A DNA stretch of 64,000 bases from Pseudevernia furfuracea (GCA_022315425.1 JAIUPT010000030.1:806001-870000); one strand, 5' to 3'. Positions 34,990-45,679 are shown, counted from the first letter of the stretch. Program-made: numbers and translations. The notes: generated from the sequence alone by a model not told the origin.

Positions 34990-36112
34990 TTCGTCTCTTA
35001 CATTATCTCGTTCTTATTCTCTTAATTTCTCTCGTTATTATTCTTATTCTCGTTCTCCTCGTCGTTCGCATCAATCCCCTAAATAATGATATTCACATTT
35101 AGTTTCTTTAACTCTCTAACCCTAGCTGCGACGAACCCGATAAAAGACACGACGAGAGACGTCGAGAAAGCGAGAGCCTCGTCGAGAAAAGACGATTCGA
35201 AGACGCCGACCTCGTCGACGAGAGCCTCGTCCCCTCAGTCATTATCGTTATTGTTCTCATCATTATAATCGTCGTCATCTTCGTTGTCGTTACGATTATT
35301 ATCGTCTTCGTTATTACTGTCGTTAAAAGATGACGAAGAGAAGTCTAATGAAGAAGAGAGAGAGATCAAATTAAGCGACGAAAGACTCGTCTAGAGATAA
35401 CGTTAACATGATTAGAGCGTGATGTTAACGAATTCGAAGCACATATCGAAAAGCGCATAATATTATATATATCTCGAAGGGTCTTCGACAAATTGCGTAG
35501 GGTTCTAGTCTGATCTAGAATCGTCGTTAGCATATCGAGCTTCTTATGCTCATTTAAACGATTCTACACTCGTTGATGCGCTGAGAACAACTTATCGAAT
35601 CGTTTGACTTGACGTATTAACGTCGCACGACTGACGTAGTTATAATAATACGAGTCTCAGCGACGTCGTATCGATCGAGCGTATCTAACTCGAAGACGAA
35701 ACACGTTATTCGCGAACGCTCGAATCGCGGCAATTGCTGAAATCTATTAGTACTTCGATTAACCCATATTTTGTTTACGCTACCAATGCGTTTCGAATAA
35801 AAATATATACAGTCACGTAGTTGACTTTCCCCTTCGCACAATTGTCACATCGTGTCAAATTGTTATCTTCGCTATCGAATTTGTTATTGTACGACCCTGC
35901 GTCGTGCTCTCAAGCACGACGCGTATAACGATAATACGAATTCTTTAAAAGACGCTTTACTATACGAGTAGATCGTACGATAAACGTCGCGAGAGCGGGC
36001 TGAAAGCGTGTTAGTAACGTATACGAAAATCGAGAAGCTTAGACTCACGGCTGATAATATAAGAATCGAGAAAACAATTAAAGCTATCATAATTAAACAG
36101 GTGATACGACAA
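34990..36112 (-). other. Possible antisense frame in copy B between pol and 3' LTR
   Basis: Minus-strand frames: 36090-35884 (MIALIVFSILILSAVSLSF, a hydrophobic start like a signal or membrane segment, then SRDVYRTIYSYSKASFKEF) and 35841-35617 (CIYFYSKRIGSVNKIWVNRS, FQQLPRFERS, FELDTLDRYDVAETRI). This part of B is diverged from the same part of A, while the pol regions flanking it are close. The strand and the function are uncertain. Confidence 0.35.
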
Positions 36113-36549
36113 GATTCAGTGTATATATAAGATGTGTGATGTCTACGTTTGATGACTGTGGATTAGAATAGAGGAGAGTGTGTTTTATAAAAAATAAAAA
36201 GTTTAAAAAAACAAACTTATATATAACTCACGGCTAGCGCATAGCAATTATTCACGTCGCGCATTTATGACGACGACGACGCGATCACGCGATTTACAAC
36301 TCAAACAATAAGAGACATTAACAACGTCGACAAACTTCACGTCGTTTACGATTATACGAACATTTTTATTCTTATGCGTAAGGCGTAGAGATATCACAAT
36401 CTACGCATTTCAAATTGAGATTTACAATGTTAGCGCGAAGCTAATCTAGAAGAACTCTTTCTCTTATATCTTCTCTGAGATTTAAAGAATTTTAATAAGT
36501 CTATATAAAGCAATAAATTCGAGAACGAATTCTTGAAGAGAGAAGATCA

Positions 36550-36818
36550 TGTTAACAGCGAGATCAAGAAAATAGTTATCGTATAAGCTCGAGAGTTGTC
36601 GAGCGTAATCGAATCGCTTGATATACGCATGTCAAGCGAATTCTTGACGTGAGAAGCTTAAGAGAGTCATATCTCGAAGTTTCTCATTTTTCTTTCTTAA
36701 GAATTAGTCTTACTATTAGATATACTATATATAATATATATATCTTCGCTAAGTTCACATTGCTACACAATTCTAGTCTGTCTATATATATATCTATATT
36801 ATATAAGTCAGTCTAACA
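36550..36818 (+). repeat. 3' LTR of copy B
   Basis: 269-bp LTR from TGTTAACAGCGAGATCAAG to GTCAGTCTAACA, followed by CAAGC, which repeats the 5 bp before the 5' LTR. Confidence 0.85.
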
Positions 36819-37319
36819 CAAGCTAAATTCTATTAAATATATAGACTTCGTGAATAGTCGTCGTATAATTCTTAAAGTGAATCACACTATTAAGCGTGAT
36901 TGTCGCATATTCGAGATAAGAAAAAGAATAAGATTCGCGAGATCGAAAAGAGTGACGACGATCGAAGTGTCGTTATAACGAATATTTATTATTAAGATTA
37001 TAAAGTCGCTTCTTTAAGAGTAGATCGATATCATCGAGATAATAAAGATATTAATAGAATTTATATCTGATAGAAAAGAGATAGAGAATCGAGAAATTCG
37101 ACTTAGACTCGAACTTGACGACATTTAAGAGACGTTTCACTTTATCGAAATTACTTTTTCTCGTCTAAGCTCTTCGTATTTAATAAGCTTTACGAAATAC
37201 TCTCTTCTATCGAATATAGAGTGATATCATATTATCGATAATAAAAACTCGATAATTCATATCGCTCTCGACATTACGAGTCGATAACGAGTCGAAAAAG
37301 ATCTTGACGATACGTGATC

Positions 37320-37587
37320 TGTTAAACTAACTTATATAATATAGATATATATAAGATAGACTAGAGTTGTATAGCAATGTGAACTTAGTGAAGATATATA
37401 TATTGCGTATAGTATATTTAATAGTAAGACTAATTCTTAAGAAAGAAAAATGAGAAACTTCGAGTCATGGTTCTCTTGAGCTTCTCACGTCAAGAATCCG
37501 CTTGATATGCGTATGTCAAGCGATTCGGTTACGCTCGATAACTCTCGAACTCATATGATAGCTATCCTCTTGATTTCGCTGCTAACA
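37320..37587 (-). repeat. Solo LTR of the A/B chromovirus family
   Basis: 268 bp, TGTTAAACTAACTT to TCGCTGCTAACA, same orientation as the LTRs of copy A. Flanks are TGATC (37315-37319) and TAATC (37588-37592): a 5-bp target duplication with one G-to-A change. It splits the DUF3435 relic exactly where copy 1 is continuous (near 17700). It was left by recombination between the two LTRs of an inserted element. Confidence 0.85.
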
Positions 37588-38104
37588 TAATCGTTTCATA
37601 AACGCGTATCAAACGCGCTCTAAGATATAAAGAATAAAACTAAGTAACTTCATATCTCTCTCGAGTTACGCTCGTATATCTTATACGAAAGCGACGACGT
37701 CGTATTCTTTTTAAATCTACTTTATAAGTTTTCGTTCTCGCGCTTTGTTCTTTCGATTCACGACTTATTTGATTTTTTCGTATTAATCGTAAATAACTTA
37801 TTTCTCTACACGATAGATAAACGTGAATTAATATCGAATACGTTAAAATAATTCGTCTTAACGATCGCGAAGCTTTTAAATGTCTTTCTTTTAACGAATA
37901 TTAACACTTTATATCTTAATTAACTCTTTAAGTCGTCGAAAGTCGATTCGTCGATTTATTCGATTAATCACTTGAATTAACTTCGTTCGAGACGTCGTAT
38001 TTTCGTATATAATTTAAGTGTCGTATCGAATCATGTGAGATAGATAATTGCGTTGAAAGATAATTGAATTGATATAATTCATAATCAGATTACGAACGAC
38101 CTTA

Positions 38105-38292
38105 TGTTAGAATCAGTACAGAGTCAAGTCATGTAGGTGTATAGAATGAGACAACTAGATGAGGAGCAACTATGGACTGGGAGGGAGGGCCATATATGTA
38201 TGGCGGAGTGAACCTGCCAAGACACGCTAAGCCTAAAAGGGAAGTGTCAAAGGAAGGTATGTGTCAAAGGGATGCGGGGTACGCTCGTAACA
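38105..38292 (-). repeat. Solo LTR of the E1 family
   Basis: 188 bp from TGTTAGAATCAGTACAGAG to TACGCTCGTAACA, the reverse complement of E1-type LTRs (TGTTACGAGCGTACC start). The target duplication CCTTA is perfect (38100-38104, 38293-38297). It lies inside the RIPed DUF3435 relic but is itself hardly RIPed. Confidence 0.85.
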
Positions 38293-39100
38293 CCTTATTG
38301 AAATTAGAATCATCTAATGAATAATCATATTAGTCTAGGCTTCGTAAGATCAGAAATCCTCGAACTTAATATTAATGATATTTTCTATCGCTCGTCGAAG
38401 ATAATAGATCGTGAAAATCTATACGAAGTTAATCTCTTCTTTTAATCGTTTAATTCACTCGTAATACTTATCGTAAAAGAGCGCGATATCGATCGCGATA
38501 ATATAGTCTCTAAAAAACTACATAGACGTACGAAACAACGATAGATTGAGTATATTCTCTTTTCACGAGATTGATTAACAATTTAATCTCTTTAAAATCT
38601 TAAGAATTAGAATCGTCTTGAGATTTATATTTAAGAAAAGATAGACGTCGTCGTTATAGACGAGATCGATAATATGAAATATAATATAAAAGAGAGAATT
38701 AGTATTGATAAAGAATATATAGATTTTTTTATATATCTGTTAGATTAATAAATTCGATTTTTTAACGATCACTTACGATCTCTTACGCTTCTTTCGAGAC
38801 TTAATTCGAATAAGCTTTAATTATAAGATAAGCGTTACTTCTTCGATGATCTTATCGCGTTAAATAAACAAAATTTAGATCGCGATAGATAATTTCGAAA
38901 AGAACTTCGAATCGAGATTTAATGAACGTCGCGATTAATAGAATCGTTATTAATTAAACTCGTTGTCGTTCGTGAGAGAAGATATTAATATTCGTTACTT
39001 AATAACAACGTAGAAGCTTTACAAAATCGATCGTATTTAAAAGAGACTTATCGATTTCACTATCGTTTAGTCTGTGTTCTTTCGTTAATAAATTATTAAT

Positions 39101-40639
39101 AAATTATTTTAACGTTACTCGCGTGTGTAAAAACATTAATGTGTATATTTTAATTTATATTATAAATTTGCTTTAAGATTAAGAGACTAATTCGTCGACT
39201 CTTTCATTTAATATAGAGTTAACTTAATTAATATTAATAGATTTTAATCGAACTAATTTTCTTGATGAAGTAGTTGTTATATATTTAATAAAAGAAGTTC
39301 TTGATTCGACTCTTTATTGATCTTTTGAGTATGTAATAGAGATCGATATCGACGATATCGTAATATTTAAAAATCGAGAATTAATAACGTAAGCATAACG
39401 ACTATAAAATTTATATTAAAGATGACTCACTCTCTTCATAAATCTTCGAGACGATCGATATATAAGTTAATAACGTCTGCGTAAAGAGTCGTTGATCGAT
39501 AACTTTTATCGATCTTCTCGTATCGTACGTTGTAATATTCTCGAGCTGAGAGCTGACTTCTCGTGAAGAAGAAGATGTGAGACGAGTTCGCGTCTTACTT
39601 TTAAGTGTGCAGTAGTACTTTGCGACGAGTTATCGTCGATAACGAAAAAAAGATTTGTCTGTGTGTGAAACGAACGAATATAAGTCTTTGAGAATAGAGA
39701 TAAATAGAGAAAAGTAGTTTAAATAGAGAGCAAGATAGAAAGAAAGACAGAGAGAAGAAGCAGAGCCATTTTTATTTTCTTGTCTGAAACGATCGAAGAT
39801 TTTAATATTCTCTTTCTCTCTTTCTCTTCTCGTCTTTTCTCTTCTCATCTCTATACTATTCGATTATGCATTAAAAATTCAATGAGTGACTTCTAATAAA
39901 GTGATAAAGATAATCAAGAAGATAATACACGAACGTCTTAACTCGATATAATGAATTAGCGCGTAAGTTTACACGTAGTCGTTGAGAGAGTAAAAGAGAG
40001 CGTGAAAGAAGTGTATTAGTCGTTCAAGTAACGTGACGTAAGTAAGAGATTCTAATACAAAAGATGCTTCAAATGACGTTTAAGTATATCGAAATTAACG
40101 ACTCTTTTATTTAAATTCATATTAAGATAATAATATTTTACTCTAAAAAAATCTTATTTAATCTTAGAATTTAAGATTTTACTCGATTTTTAAAATAATA
40201 ATAATAAAGATAAAGTAAAAGAATCGTATATAACGAGCGCTCTATCATTTTTTCTCTCTAAATTAACTTTAATATATTTACTTAGATTATTAATATAAAA
40301 GCTTTCTTTAATATATAAGTCGCGCTACGTCTAAAATATAAAAGAGACTTTAACTATTATAAGTTATATATAAATTCTTTTTTGAAGTCTTATTCGAATC
40401 TTTCTTTAAATCGTTTCTTAAAAGAATAACTTTTCTAACTCTTTTATTTAGCTACTTCTTTATTTAAATAAGTTTATAATCGACTTATCTTAAGAACTCT
40501 TATTCTAAAAAGATAAATAGACTGTAACTTAATGCGACGAATCTTCTTTAAAATATGAATAGAATAGAAAGTAATATATATATAATAAAAGAGAGTGTAT
40601 ATATAGTAAAAGAGAGTATATATCTATTCATCGATAAAT
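39101..40639. other. AT-rich RIP block, no readable gene
   Basis: Stops in all frames. It may include the upstream region of the DUF3435 relic. Two AGAGAGT...ATATATA(GT/TA)AAAAGAGAGT words at 40580-40620 are simple-sequence. Nothing else could be assigned. Confidence 0.45.
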
Positions 40640-41205
40640 TTAAAAAGTTTTTACTAAATTTGAAATTGCTAATTCTACGAAACTGACGAAAATCGTGCTT
40701 TTTACATAGTTAACAACTCTACTATGCGAAAAGCACGATTTTCGTTAGTTTCGCAACTTTAGAAATTTTTAATAGAATTTAGTCTTATAAATAATTTTCA
40801 GTTCTATAGATCTTGATTTTTAATAATCGACGTCGATGACGACAAGATGTTACGACGACGAATATTCACATCACATCAAAATAGATTTCAAATTCAGACG
40901 ATTCAGACAATTTTCTCGCAGGGGTGTTATCGACATCATTACGTGTGCCTTATTGCGCATATCTTACTATTACGCATATCTTATTGCGTATGTCTTATTG
41001 CGCATGCCTTATTGCGCATGTCTTATACTTACTGAAAATTTTTCAATTTGCTGATCGTGCGGATCCGGCGGAAAGGGTTGAACATAGGCAAAGTCTGCTG
41101 AATAGGCTAAATCGTGCTGATCGTGCGGATCCGACGAAAATCGTGCGGAAAGAAACTTTTCAGATTTGGGCGATGTTAGTATTCTATTTTTTTCTAGATT
41201 TCTAT
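40640..41205 (+). repeat. Unclassified dispersed repeat, copy 1
   Basis: About 560 bp that recurs in the same orientation at 51500-52085. Starts near CGATAAATTTAAAAAG. It holds a 33-bp inverted repeat (separate entry), the words TCGACGTCGATGACGA, a run of 14-bp repeats TTATTGCGCATGTC at about 40949-41027, and two CTGATCGTGCGGATCC words followed by a further CGAAAATCGTGC. This copy keeps more CA/TG than the other. No coding frame is convincing. It may be a non-autonomous DNA element or a retroelement 3' end. Confidence 0.6.
40678..40753. repeat. 33-bp inverted repeat with 10-bp loop
   Basis: Arms 40678-40710 and 40721-40753 pair at 30 of 33 positions (core ACGAAAATCGTGCTTTTT against AAAAGCACGATTTTCGT); the loop is TAACAACTCT. 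All three mismatches are transitions, as RIP gives. The word CGAAAATCGTGC from the arm occurs again near 41134. In copy 2 the arm sequence is AT-shifted (51573-51650). Confidence 0.7.
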
Positions 41206-41688
41206 TAAAGCCGCGAAACTCGACGTATTACTCGTTTTAGTTAGCGACTTTTTCGTAAGACTGCTTCCGCATTGAATATTTCAATTGAATAAAATTATAA
41301 AACCTCTCTAATGGATAGCACAATCCCACTTTCTTATTAAAAATTAGAATAGCTGTGAAGCCATGCCGGACAACCGATACTGCGGTTCATGTATTTCATT
41401 CATCTCATGGCCGCTTTGGCAATACTGTACGTCCGGGTAGACTTAGATAGGACAGGATAGAACAGAAGTACCTAATTTCGGGACTGAAGCTAGCTGTATT
41501 CACGTCCATACTCACGCATTCTTGTGCTATCCGTGAGGAACGAGCTGAAGTGAAGGTGAGAAGCTTGAAGTACGGTAGTGCGGTTCCTGTTATTGACATA
41601 TCATCGTAAGTCCATATAGCTTGAGACTTTCTCAACAACACCGTAAATCTCAATCAAGAAGTTCCCCTTCATCATTTTTCCACTTTTT
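41206..41688. other. Intergenic, downstream of the surface protein gene
   Basis: Ordinary composition, no recognised gene; it marks the left edge of the second gene island. An 82-codon minus-strand frame at 41405-41653 has no family resemblance. Confidence 0.4.
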
Positions 41689-44130
41689 CTATCCACACCA
41701 CCAACCAACCTCCCCCCCAACCGCAGCCAAAAACACCATCAAACCCAGCCCCCCAAACAGCCCCCCCCCCCTTTTCCCCTCCCCCGTCCCACCCGTGAAC
41801 GTCTGCCCCCCATTGAAACTCTTATTCCCCCCCACCACACCCCCAGTCCCCACCGCCGTCTTCCCCAACGCACCAGCAATGAACTCTGCCAACCCCTCCG
41901 TCGTCACCGCACCCCCAGACGCGACAACCACATCCGACCGATCCGCCGCTTCAGATACCGTCTCCCCCGACAGCGTAACGGCCGCGCCACCGGGAATGAC
42001 TGTCTGTGACGCTATGACGATATCGCCCGCTGCGTCAACAACGGCGTATAAGGGATAGGCTTGAGATGGGGTAGGTTGGAAAGCGGCGGGCACGCTAACT
42101 GGTTTTCCGTCGATCGTGACGACGGGAGCGCCGGGGTTGAGGGTTTGCCCGCCGCCGCCGATGACGAATTGAGAAGCGCTGTTTGCGGTGATGGTTTGGC
42201 CGTTGACGATGATGGTGGGGGTGAACGGGGTGGTGGCGACGTCGAGGAGGGGGATGGTGGTGCTGCCTATGGCGATGTAGGCTGAGGATGGGGCGAGGCT
42301 GATGGGCGTGCCGGATACTGTGATGGCGGGAGCGCCGGGGGTGAGTGTGTGGCTGTTGATGATGTAGTGGGATGCGCTGTCGGCGGTGATGAGTTGGTTC
42401 CCAAAAGTGAATGATGGTAAAGCTGATGGTGATGGCTGTTTAAGCGGGATTGTGTTGGTACCGATCACGACATTGTTTGCAGAAAGACCCAGACTGATCG
42501 GTGTACCGTATATGATTACGGCAGGAGCTCCGGGCGTGATTGTTTGCCCATTGGCGACATATTGTGATGCGCTGTCGGCGGTGATTACTTTGTTTTCGAA
42601 AGTGAATGATGGTAAAGCTGATGGTGATGGCTGTTTAAGCGGGATTGTGTTGATACCGATCACGACACTGTTTGCAGAAAGACCCAGACTGATCGGTGTA
42701 CCGTATATGATTACGGCAGGAGCTCCGGGCGTGATTGTTTGCCCATTGGCGACATATTGTGATGCGCTGTTGGCGGTAACAACCTCTTTTCTCACCGTGA
42801 AACCAATCGGAGCGTTGGGAGGATCTTTTCCGATGTTTTGTGATGATTCGGACCCGAGGCCTTGGTTTATGGGGTCTGAGTTGAGGAGCGGTTGACCGGC
42901 AACTTCTCCACTTGCTGAACTTCCTGCTGTTGGGAGGTTGGCGCCCTTCGTAATGGCTGCAGGGTCGTCCTCAAGAGGATCCGCATCCGCATCCTGGGAT
43001 GTGGGTGTTGGATTCGGGTCAGATATTGCTGATCCTGGTATAAGTCCTCCTGCCTTAGGATCCGCATTTACACTCTTTGGGTTTGGAATACTTGCTTCGG
43101 GCGTTGGTTGTGCATTATTTGCATTAGTGGGTGCGACTATTGGAGGTGACAACTTTGCCGCTGGGGTAGGTACCGCAGACTGGCTGGCAGGATGTTGAAC
43201 ACCTGGAGCAAGAGCACTCGTTTTCGTCAGAACGCGGGGAGGGTCGAAGCCTGGAAATCGGCCATTTGGCTGGCACCCGTAGGAGCTCCATATGGGTTCG
43301 AGGCTCGAGAGACCTGGTGGTAACGAAAACATTGGTTTGGCGGCAAGATCCGTCCCAGCAGGGTTTATCCCGTGGGTATTTAGAATTTCACATCCTGGCT
43401 GGGTCTCCTCGATACTATTAGGCACATGGTTGTACCAGTCCAAGTAATTGATAGGTTGGTAGCCTATGAATTCGGTCTCTCCAGACTGAACGCATGGAGC
43501 AGTCGCTAAAGCTTCTGGATCATATGCAATAGTAGCATCGCTAATGTTACTTCCGATCTGACCTTGCTCGTAGTATGTGCAGTCCCCCTGGGCATACAGA
43601 TCTTTGTAAACGACATATACTGAAGGGGAGGTATAAGTGTAGCCATTCGAGACCAAGGTGTATGGTATTTCAGGAGCTTGGGTTGTGGAATTGACTTCTG
43701 GCGCCCAGTAATTGACCTGGACTCGAGATACCTGGATTGAGCATGTGTTACAGCAGCTTGCCGGCGGATAAACAGACTTGGGAAAGTGATATGTTGTGTA
43801 AGTATTACAGGAGGGAAAAGTCAAGCCTGGTATCGATATCGGCGATGTACATATAACAGTTGAGGATGCGGAAGCTAAAGCAGCTATCACACTGGGGCAT
43901 GCTGTCTCGTGTACCGAGGCCACACTTTCTTCTGATAGCACGGTAGCTAGCGCAGGATCTGTAACGTTCGCGTTGAGGAATGGCGCGTCACTGACAGGAA
44001 TTCCACCAGCAGATGGAGACAAATGAATAGTCGAGTTTCGAAGACCCGTGAGAAATCCATTCGTAGGTAAGGAGAATGCTAGCAGCGCGAAAGTAAAGAA
44101 AACAACCCGTGAGGCTTCGAGAAGAGACAT
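41689..44130 (-). CDS. Repeat-rich secreted/GPI-type surface protein
   Basis: Single-frame protein of 813 aa. N-terminal signal peptide (VVFFTFALLAFSLPTNG, residues 9-25). An extracellular region with Cys pairs follows (SCCNTCSIQV near residue 130; CVQSGETE, EPIWSSYGCQPNGRF), then a Pro/Ala/Asn-rich spacer (about 305-440). After it come four to five tandem modules from about 445: ITANSASQYVANGQTITPGA, PISLGL, TIPLKQPSPSALPS. Modules 1 and 2 are nearly identical in DNA with a 195-bp (65-aa) period at 42406-42780, a recent duplication. The C-terminus is Gly-rich then hydrophobic (GLFGGLGLMVFLAAVGGEVG), compatible with a GPI-anchor signal. Such proteins lie in fungal walls and may serve adhesion or masking; no enzyme motif is seen. 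The gene's 3' end is extremely C-rich on the plus strand (for example 41758-41772), a spot prone to slippage. Confidence 0.7.
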   Translation of the reverse strand: MSLLEASRVVFFTFALLAFSLPTNGFLTGLRNSTIHLSPSAGGIPVSDAPFLNANVTDPALATVLSEESVASVHETACPSVIAALASASSTVICTSPISIPGLTFPSCNTYTTYHFPKSVYPPASCCNTCSIQVSRVQVNYWAPEVNSTTQAPEIPYTLVSNGYTYTSPSVYVVYKDLYAQGDCTYYEQGQIGSNISDATIAYDPEALATAPCVQSGETEFIGYQPINYLDWYNHVPNSIEETQPGCEILNTHGINPAGTDLAAKPMFSLPPGLSSLEPIWSSYGCQPNGRFPGFDPPRVLTKTSALAPGVQHPASQSAVPTPAAKLSPPIVAPTNANNAQPTPEASIPNPKSVNADPKAGGLIPGSAISDPNPTPTSQDADADPLEDDPAAITKGANLPTAGSSASGEVAGQPLLNSDPINQGLGSESSQNIGKDPPNAPIGFTVRKEVVTANSASQYVANGQTITPGAPAVIIYGTPISLGLSANSVVIGINTIPLKQPSPSALPSFTFENKVITADSASQYVANGQTITPGAPAVIIYGTPISLGLSANNVVIGTNTIPLKQPSPSALPSFTFGNQLITADSASHYIINSHTLTPGAPAITVSGTPISLAPSSAYIAIGSTTIPLLDVATTPFTPTIIVNGQTITANSASQFVIGGGGQTLNPGAPVVTIDGKPVSVPAAFQPTPSQAYPLYAVVDAAGDIVIASQTVIPGGAAVTLSGETVSEAADRSDVVVASGGAVTTEGLAEFIAGALGKTAVGTGGVVGGNKSFNGGQTFTGGTGEGKRGGGLFGGLGLMVFLAAVGGEVGWWCG
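42406..42790 (-). repeat. 195-bp tandem duplication inside the surface protein gene
   Basis: Two in-frame units (42406-42600 and 42601 to about 42790) differ at only a few positions (for example TTGGTACCG against TTGATACCG). Each encodes one 65-aa module. Unit number could vary between strains. Confidence 0.8.
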
Positions 44131-45679
44131 ATCAAAAAGATTGGCGACGGTGAGAAAACATAGAATTGTTAACGACAGTCATTCAGCTAAAGTCTTGATC
44201 ATGCGTGGAAAGAGTGCGACATCGCCCGTAAATTATGTTCCTCTTTGTCAATGATTTTAGGGATCTTACAGAGCTGATGACAGCTAAATTTAGAAAGCAA
44301 TATTCCTGCATTAGTGAAAGACGTAGCCCCGAAAATCTTGTACCCAATACCTTATCCGTGGGTCAGCGATGCAGTCATGCAGTTAAAGTATACATGCAAG
44401 GCTACCACGCACGGATCGCATCCCAAAAGAGCGTGTGGTGGGGCAGTGTCATACAGCTGCATTTGGTAAAGGCAAGGCTGAGCCCCAACGCCATTTGATA
44501 GATACCGAATTAACAAATACTACAACGTTATAAAACACCTTTGCATATAAAATACTGTTCAATTTGACGATTTTGAGACGTAGGTCACACTTAGACTATA
44601 AGATATAAGTCTTAGAAGTCTACTAAGTAATAGTATAGATAACTCTTTAATAGTAATATAGCTTATAAATAATCGTCTTAATAGACTTAAATTAGCAAAG
44701 CAAGTAAATTAAAGACGTTAATAGTTAATATTCAAGTTATTTATAGTTATATATATTCTTTTAATATTGAAGTCTCGAGCTTTTTAATTAAGATTAGCGA
44801 GTTTATTAAGATTAGTAACTAGCGTTCTAAAGTAAAGTATATTAGTATATATAAAAGAATAAGATAGAACTAAGTTAAAAAATCTTAAATTTTTATATAT
44901 AGTTAATAATTAATTCAATTAGATTACGCTTTTTAATTAGACTCGCTTTATTAGCTCGCTAGATCTTTCGAGCACTCTTATTAAAAAATTTAATAATATA
45001 TTTTTATAGCTTCAATTATTCTATACTCTTAATATATAATTTTTTCTTTTAAACTCTTAAATTATATAGTCGAATTTACGTATTCTAATATTATAAAACT
45101 TATTAAATTTAATCTATTATTAATAAAGTAAAGTAATAAAAGAATCGTATTATAATAATAATCGTAGTGATATGTAACGAAGATAACAAGCTAAGAAGTA
45201 ACTACCTTATGAACTAAAAGAGAGGTCATATATATAGATTGTAATATCGCGAGAAAATAAATAGAGATCGAAATATTCCTTATAAAGAGAAATGCTTAAG
45301 TTCTTATAATATCTCGAAGTTCGATACTACGCGAGGAAAAAACGTATAGAATTTTGAATTTAAGAGATTTATTTTCATAATAAGAATAGATAGTTGCTGT
45401 CTTTAATACGTTATAGCAAGCGAGGCGTTGAGGGAAGTGCATACATAGCGATAATGTCGATAGGTCCTCTTTATATCTCGGAAGAACTGGTGATTCATCT
45501 CCCTTCAGAAATGTTCAATTACAGATACAAAATTGCCTAATTTTTCTGCTGCTTCAACTCGTGAGATGCGTGAAATCCCAGAGGTGGATACTCTCGATAC
45601 TGCTCGGAGCTCAACATCGCTGTTTCCAGATGAATTAAGGCCCAGTCCCTGTTCGATTTATTGGGGCCCGTGCTAATTT
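44131..45679. other. Intergenic with an AT-rich block
   Basis: 44131-44560 is ordinary and presumably carries the promoter of the surface protein gene. 44570-45420 is very AT-rich, with few CG as well as few CA, stops in all frames and no match to other repeats in the window that I could see. 45421-45679 returns to ordinary composition. No gene recognised. Confidence 0.45.

Larger units (their letters stand above)
29236..36818 (+). mobile_element. Chromovirus copy B (Ty3/gypsy), plus strand, 7.6 kb
   Basis: Full-length element with LTRs 29236-29503 and 36550-36818 and a perfect 5-bp target duplication CAAGC (29231-29235 and 36819-36823). Order: LTR, gag, protease, reverse transcriptase, RNase H, integrase, chromodomain, a 1.7-kb non-pol tail, LTR. 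RIP stops are scattered through all genes; it is inactive. It stands head-to-head with copy A, their 5' LTRs separated by about 230 bp of other DNA plus the TRIM-like insertion. Confidence 0.9.
36824..39100 (-). pseudogene. DUF3435 recombinase gene relic, copy 2 (RIPed, interrupted by two solo LTRs)
   Basis: Minus-strand text across stops, from high to low coordinate: RDKIIEEVTLIL and INTNSLFYIIFHIIDLVYND near 38650-38900, then DYIIAIDIALFYDKYYE, IFTIYYLRRAIENIIN and FEDF near 38320-38500 (the Arg of the tyrosine-recombinase fold sits in the YYLRR segment), then after the LTR at 38105-38292 VVRNLIMNYINSIIFQRNYL (the HxxxxxF..NYL segment; Tyr candidate in NYL), INRINRRIDFRRLKELIK, KLRDR, and after the LTR at 37320-37587 the tail that matches copy 1. 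Aligned bases between the copies differ chiefly by CA to TA and TG to TA (near 17605 and 37225). It was once a full DUF3435 protein; dead now. The N-terminal end is not defined. Confidence 0.75.

Noticed and set aside
39630..39848. 72-aa minus-strand frame rich in Arg, Glu and Leu
   Set aside because: It reflects a GAGA/TCTC-rich simple sequence at 39660-39845, with no family resemblance.
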